Origin: an uncultured Rhodospirillales bacterium
Lineage (GTDB): Bacteria > Pseudomonadota > Alphaproteobacteria > Rhodospirillales > Casp-alpha2
DNA: 14,207 nt
Assembly: GCA_938074585.1 (NCBI GenBank)
Contig: CALJEW010000056.1
Span: 1 to 14,207 of the forward strand
Direction of reading: 5' to 3'
Shown: positions 13,975 through 14,207 of the stretch, in pieces
Layout of the letters: each line of letters begins with the position of its first letter
Position numbering within the stretch: position 1 is the stretch's first letter
The notes under the pieces: generated by a model
Databases searched by the model: none
What the model saw: the letters and a program-made list of their open reading frames with translations, nothing else
Told to the model about the DNA's origin: nothing
Made by a program: the position numbers and the translations under genes

Positions 13975-14207
13975 TTATTCCGTCGGCGTTGAGTGATAAG
14001 CACCATCTATTCCCAAATACTCAATTCCGTCATTTTTGTAAAACTGAGTTACACCCGCTTGCTCTAAAATCTTTAGCATTTTTGGAACTTGACCGCCTTC
14101 TGAACGAATTTTTTCGATGACGCAATTTGGCCCTAATGCATCAAGCATTTCGAACGGTCCTTGGTTCCAAGCAAAGCCCCAGCGCATGGCTCGGTCGACA
14201 TTAACAA
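13975..14207 (-). CDS. 3-hydroxyacyl-CoA dehydrogenase (FadB/FadJ type), C-terminal fragment, cut by the window edge
   Basis: Only the last 77 or so codons are in the window; the frame stays open to the right edge, so the start lies outside. The segment DRAMRWGFAWNQGPFEMLDALG matches the second 3-hydroxyacyl-CoA dehydrogenase C-terminal domain, where (A)MRWGF..GPFE.(W)DALG is highly conserved near the end of bifunctional enoyl-CoA hydratase/3-hydroxyacyl-CoA dehydrogenases. The residues that follow resemble the short linker and tail seen in these proteins. It converges on the LvaB-like gene, with 14 nt between the stops and no hairpin terminator. Its reaction, oxidation of 3-hydroxyacyl-CoA to 3-oxoacyl-CoA, would follow from the enoyl-CoA produced by the neighbouring operon. 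Whether the hydratase half is present cannot be seen. Confidence 0.8.
   Translation of the reverse strand, partial: VNVDRAMRWGFAWNQGPFEMLDALGPNCVIEKIRSEGGQVPKMLKILEQAGVTQFYKNDGIEYLGIDGAYHSTPTE

Overview
The window looks like a piece of a moderately low-GC alphaproteobacterial chromosome. This is inferred from family content: a tripartite tricarboxylate transporter, split thiamine-diphosphate (TPP) enzymes, a DmdB-like acyl-CoA ligase and a remnant of an Fe-S type CysH. The genus cannot be named from the sequence. No tRNA, rRNA, CRISPR array or insertion sequence was seen. All intact genes are metabolic except one ribosome-rescue factor.

Left part (1-6432): a cytoplasmic gamma-glutamyltransferase-family gene runs leftward, with its own promoter and a terminator hairpin. 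It is divergent from a rightward operon encoding a complete TctC-TctB-TctA importer and the two separate subunits of a sulfopyruvate/phosphonopyruvate-decarboxylase-like TPP enzyme. A strong hairpin separates tctC from tctB. A 28-bp tandem duplication at the 3' end of tctA shifts the frame and removes a 15-residue acidic tail. A terminator with a T-run follows the beta subunit.

Middle (6433-8970): an NAD(P)-dependent aldehyde dehydrogenase is followed, 3 nt later, by arfB (GGQ peptidyl-tRNA hydrolase). Next comes about 540 bp without an intact gene. It is not empty: it holds the decayed C-terminal half of cysH, readable through three nonsense codons and one 1-nt insertion.

Right part (8971-13960): five tightly packed rightward genes encode an acyl-CoA ligase, a short-chain dehydrogenase, an acyl-CoA dehydrogenase-like protein with Asp at the usual Glu position, an APH-fold phosphotransferase and a 118-residue DUF6285/LvaB-like protein. 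These five families match the LvaE-D-C-A-B set of Pseudomonas putida levulinate catabolism: activate the acid, reduce the 4-oxo group, phosphorylate the 4-hydroxyacyl-CoA, eliminate phosphate, and pass the enoyl-CoA to beta-oxidation. The 3' end of a FadB/FadJ-type 3-hydroxyacyl-CoA dehydrogenase gene converges on this operon from the right edge and could supply the next step.

How the two halves may work together is inference. The left half probably imports a carboxylate, decarboxylates a 2-oxo acid to an aldehyde and oxidises that aldehyde. The right half probably degrades 4-hydroxy or 4-oxo acids. The substrates are unknown.
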